A DNA stretch of 64,000 nt. Origin: Chryseobacterium sp. G0162 (GTDB lineage Bacteria; Bacteroidota; Bacteroidia; Flavobacteriales; Weeksellaceae). The stretch covers positions 3,024,001 through 3,088,000 of the forward strand of contig NZ_CP033922.1 in the NCBI RefSeq assembly GCF_003815715.1, written 5' to 3'. Shown piece by piece: positions 62,233 through 64,000 of this stretch; within the stretch, counting starts at the first letter, position 1, and every line of letters begins with the position of its first letter. The notes under the pieces are model-generated. The model searched no databases and was not told where the DNA came from. It was given only the letters and a program-made list of their open reading frames with translations. Position numbers and translations under genes: made by a program.

Positions 62233-62974
62233 GTATATTTTCTTTTTTATTTAAAATATAAAAAGCTCTCTGTGCTGCCTTTTCCTCAGCCTTTTTCTTG
62301 GAGGTTTCCATAGCATTAGCAATTTTTTCATCTCCCAGCCATACATGACAACGGAACATGACTGCTTTATTAGCCTGTATTTCCTCGCAAGTTTCGTACT
62401 TTATATTTACCTTCTTCTTCTGGCTCCATTCGAGAAGGAGACCTTTATAGCTGACAATTTTATTTTCAAGTTTGTTAATTTCGGAAGGCGTCAGAAGTCT
62501 TTCCAGAATGATCTTTCTGCAAGCATCATAATGAAAGTCCAAATAAACGGCACCAATTAAAGCTTCAAATAAATTCCCGGAGATATTTTCCCCTAGAGCC
62601 GAAGAATTATTCTGCTTTTGCAGAAGATCTGTAAGCTTAAGGTCTTCCCCTAATTTATTGAGATTTTTCCTATTAACAATCTTAGATTTCATCTGTGTCA
62701 GATATCCTTCATTAGCTTGAGGATAGGTCTGGAACAAATGACAAGAAATAATTGTACCCAAAACAGAATCTCCCAAAAATTCAAGCCTTTCATAGTTGAT
62801 GTCTTGATTTTTAGAAGAATTTTTTAAAGAAAAAGCTTCGCGGTAAAGAGCAATATTTTGTACCTCTGCACCCAAGACTTTTTTAAGCTCAGTGCTGAGA
62901 AAATAATCTCTTTCCGTTAATTGTCTTTTTCTTTTTTTGAGAAGGAATTTAGAAAAGTATTTCTGTAACTCCAT
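62210..62974 (-). CDS. rnc: Ribonuclease III
   Basis: A 254-residue double-stranded-RNA endonuclease for rRNA and mRNA processing. The catalytic signature NYERLEFLGDSVLG lies at about 59-72, with the second acidic cluster in NLFEALIGAVYLD at about 135-147. A C-terminal double-stranded-RNA-binding domain occupies about 173-243 (YKGLLLEWSQKKKVNIKYE, then AMETSKKKAEEKAAQRAF). It lies 9 nt after fabF, a classic fabF-rnc pairing. Confidence 0.95.
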   Translation of the reverse strand: MELQKYFSKFLLKKRKRQLTERDYFLSTELKKVLGAEVQNIALYREAFSLKNSSKNQDINYERLEFLGDSVLGTIISCHLFQTYPQANEGYLTQMKSKIVNRKNLNKLGEDLKLTDLLQKQNNSSALGENISGNLFEALIGAVYLDFHYDACRKIILERLLTPSEINKLENKIVSYKGLLLEWSQKKKVNIKYETCEEIQANKAVMFRCHVWLGDEKIANAMETSKKKAEEKAAQRAFYILNKKENILGNSKTL

Positions 62975-62983
62975 TCATTGAAT

Positions 62984-64000
62984 TTAGATTTTCTTAAATA
63001 GAACGCAAGCATTATGCCCGCCAAATCCAAAAGTATTGCTCATGGCTACTTTTACATCTTTCTTAACCGCAGTATTAAACGTAAAGTTTAGTCTGCTGTC
63101 AATCTTTTCATCATCAGTAAAATGGTTGATGGTAGGAGGAACAATACCATGAATAATAGTTCCTAACGCAGCGATAGCTTCAATAACACCGGCTGCTCCT
63201 AAAAGGTGACCTGTCATTGATTTTGTAGAATTGATCTGAATGTCAAAAGCATGCTCGCCTAATAACTTCGAAATTGCGTTGGATTCTGCGATGTCTCCTA
63301 ATGGAGTAGAGGTACCATGCATGTTGATATGATCTACTTCATCAGCAGTTAAACCTGCATCTTCCAAACAGTTTTTCATTACCAGATAAGCGCCAAGGCC
63401 TTCAGGATGCGGAGCCGTCATATGATATGCATCTGCACTCATACCTCCTCCTAGTAATTCTGCATAAATTGTAGCACCACGTTTTACCGCATGCTCGTAT
63501 TCTTCAAGAATAATACATCCAGCACCTTCACCTAATACAAATCCATCTCTGTCTTTGTCGAAAGGTCTTGAAGCTGTTGTAGGATCATCATTTCTTGTAG
63601 AAAGTGCCATCATCGCATTAAATCCACCGACACCACTTGCTGTAACGGCTGCTTCAGAGCCTCCGCATACAATCACGTCTGCTTTTCCTAATTGGATAAG
63701 CATTTTGGAATCAATTATAGCATTTGCTGAAGATGCACATGCAGATACCGTTGTATAATTCGGTCCGTGGAAACCATATTCAATTGAGATCTGACCAGGA
63801 GTCATATCAGCAATCATTTTAGGAATAAAGAACGGATTAAATCTAGGAATTTCGGTATTAGCCCATCCTAAAACTTCCGTTTCAAAGGTTTCCAGACCTC
63901 CGATTCCGGAGCCCCAAATTACACCAACTCTGTTTTTATCTACATTATCTTCAATAATACCAGAATGTTCTACTGCTTCTTTAGCAGCAACAAGTCCCAA
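62984..64000 (-). CDS. fabF: 3-oxoacyl-ACP synthase II, N-terminus cut by window end
   Basis: The C-terminal 338 codons of a beta-ketoacyl-ACP synthase II, which elongates fatty acids. The catalytic cysteine is in TTVSACASSANAI and the two histidines are in NMHGTSTPLGD and SMTGHLLGAAGVIE. The ending SNTFGFGGHNACVLFKK is typical. About 75-80 N-terminal residues lie beyond position 64000; the TTG at the edge is an internal leucine codon, not a start. It leads the fabF-rnc-IPExxxVDY-pyk group, and fabF immediately before rnc is common in bacteria. Confidence 0.95.
   Translation of the reverse strand: MGLVAAKEAVEHSGIIEDNVDKNRVGVIWGSGIGGLETFETEVLGWANTEIPRFNPFFIPKMIADMTPGQISIEYGFHGPNYTTVSACASSANAIIDSKMLIQLGKADVIVCGGSEAAVTASGVGGFNAMMALSTRNDDPTTASRPFDKDRDGFVLGEGAGCIILEEYEHAVKRGATIYAELLGGGMSADAYHMTAPHPEGLGAYLVMKNCLEDAGLTADEVDHINMHGTSTPLGDIAESNAISKLLGEHAFDIQINSTKSMTGHLLGAAGVIEAIAALGTIIHGIVPPTINHFTDDEKIDSRLNFTFNTAVKKDVKVAMSNTFGFGGHNACVLFKKI

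Overview
The window is a stretch of an AT-rich chromosome from a flavobacterium, most probably Chryseobacterium or a close relative in the Weeksellaceae. The assignment rests on lineage-typical proteins (type IX secretion C-terminal signal, DUF6452/DUF6048 pair, IPExxxVDY protein beside rnc and pyk, 39-residue THX ribosomal protein, three-gene b558-type succinate dehydrogenase, TonB/ExbD with poly-proline linker). Many genes also carry Bacteroidota-type promoters (TAnnTTTG) instead of Shine-Dalgarno-led starts. No prophage, insertion sequence, integron or CRISPR array is visible. Nearly all of it looks like ordinary core genome, with a few accessory items.

Layout. 1-4.5 kb: end of one exbD, a second exbD, tonB, a small membrane protein, a PstS-like lipoprotein and a TPR protein. 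4.5-11.2 kb: bshB1 (bacillithiol synthesis), tRNA-His, a small gene broken by one nonsense codon, and a 1681-residue DUF4132 protein. 11.3-17.5 kb: DUF3276 (PUR-like) protein and an ABC exporter on the minus strand, then nusB-DUF1573-yajC, an SDR enzyme and an MscS channel. 17.6-22.2 kb: a YcxB-like membrane protein and a two-protein NHEJ system (Ku and LigD, the latter split by a -1 frame change at an A9 tract), then a divergent Crp/Fnr-type regulator. 22.5-31.5 kb: purA, aspS, a MATE pump, THX, DUF937 and DUF2480 proteins, lpxB and a GH99 endomannosidase-like enzyme. 31.7-41.6 kb: a ComEC-like channel, sdhCAB, a thioredoxin-fold lipoprotein lacking its CxxC cysteines, rlmD and the DUF6452/DUF6048 pair. 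42.2-47.4 kb: a 1718-residue secreted mosaic protein exported by type IX secretion. 47.6-50.8 kb (minus): ruvB, a PaiB-like protein, an MBL hydrolase and coaE. 51-58.3 kb: histidine-degradation genes hutI and hutG around a DUF695 protein and a BCCT transporter, then an aldehyde dehydrogenase and a WG-repeat protein. 60.3-64 kb (minus): fabF (partial)-rnc-IPExxxVDY-pyk.

The most interesting observations are regulatory or structural. Two near-identical 14-bp Crp/Fnr-like palindromes (TTGYCAAATGACAA) lie at the same distance from candidate -7 boxes upstream of the Crp/Fnr gene and of purA, suggesting an autoregulated regulon. The ligD reading frames overlap for only 43 nt, and that overlap contains the A9 run. 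Several genes have a TAnnTTTG box only 4-5 nt from their ATG, which predicts leaderless mRNAs. I found no convincing wholly new multi-gene system. The DUF4132 protein with its broken upstream partner is the nearest candidate to an uncharacterised one.
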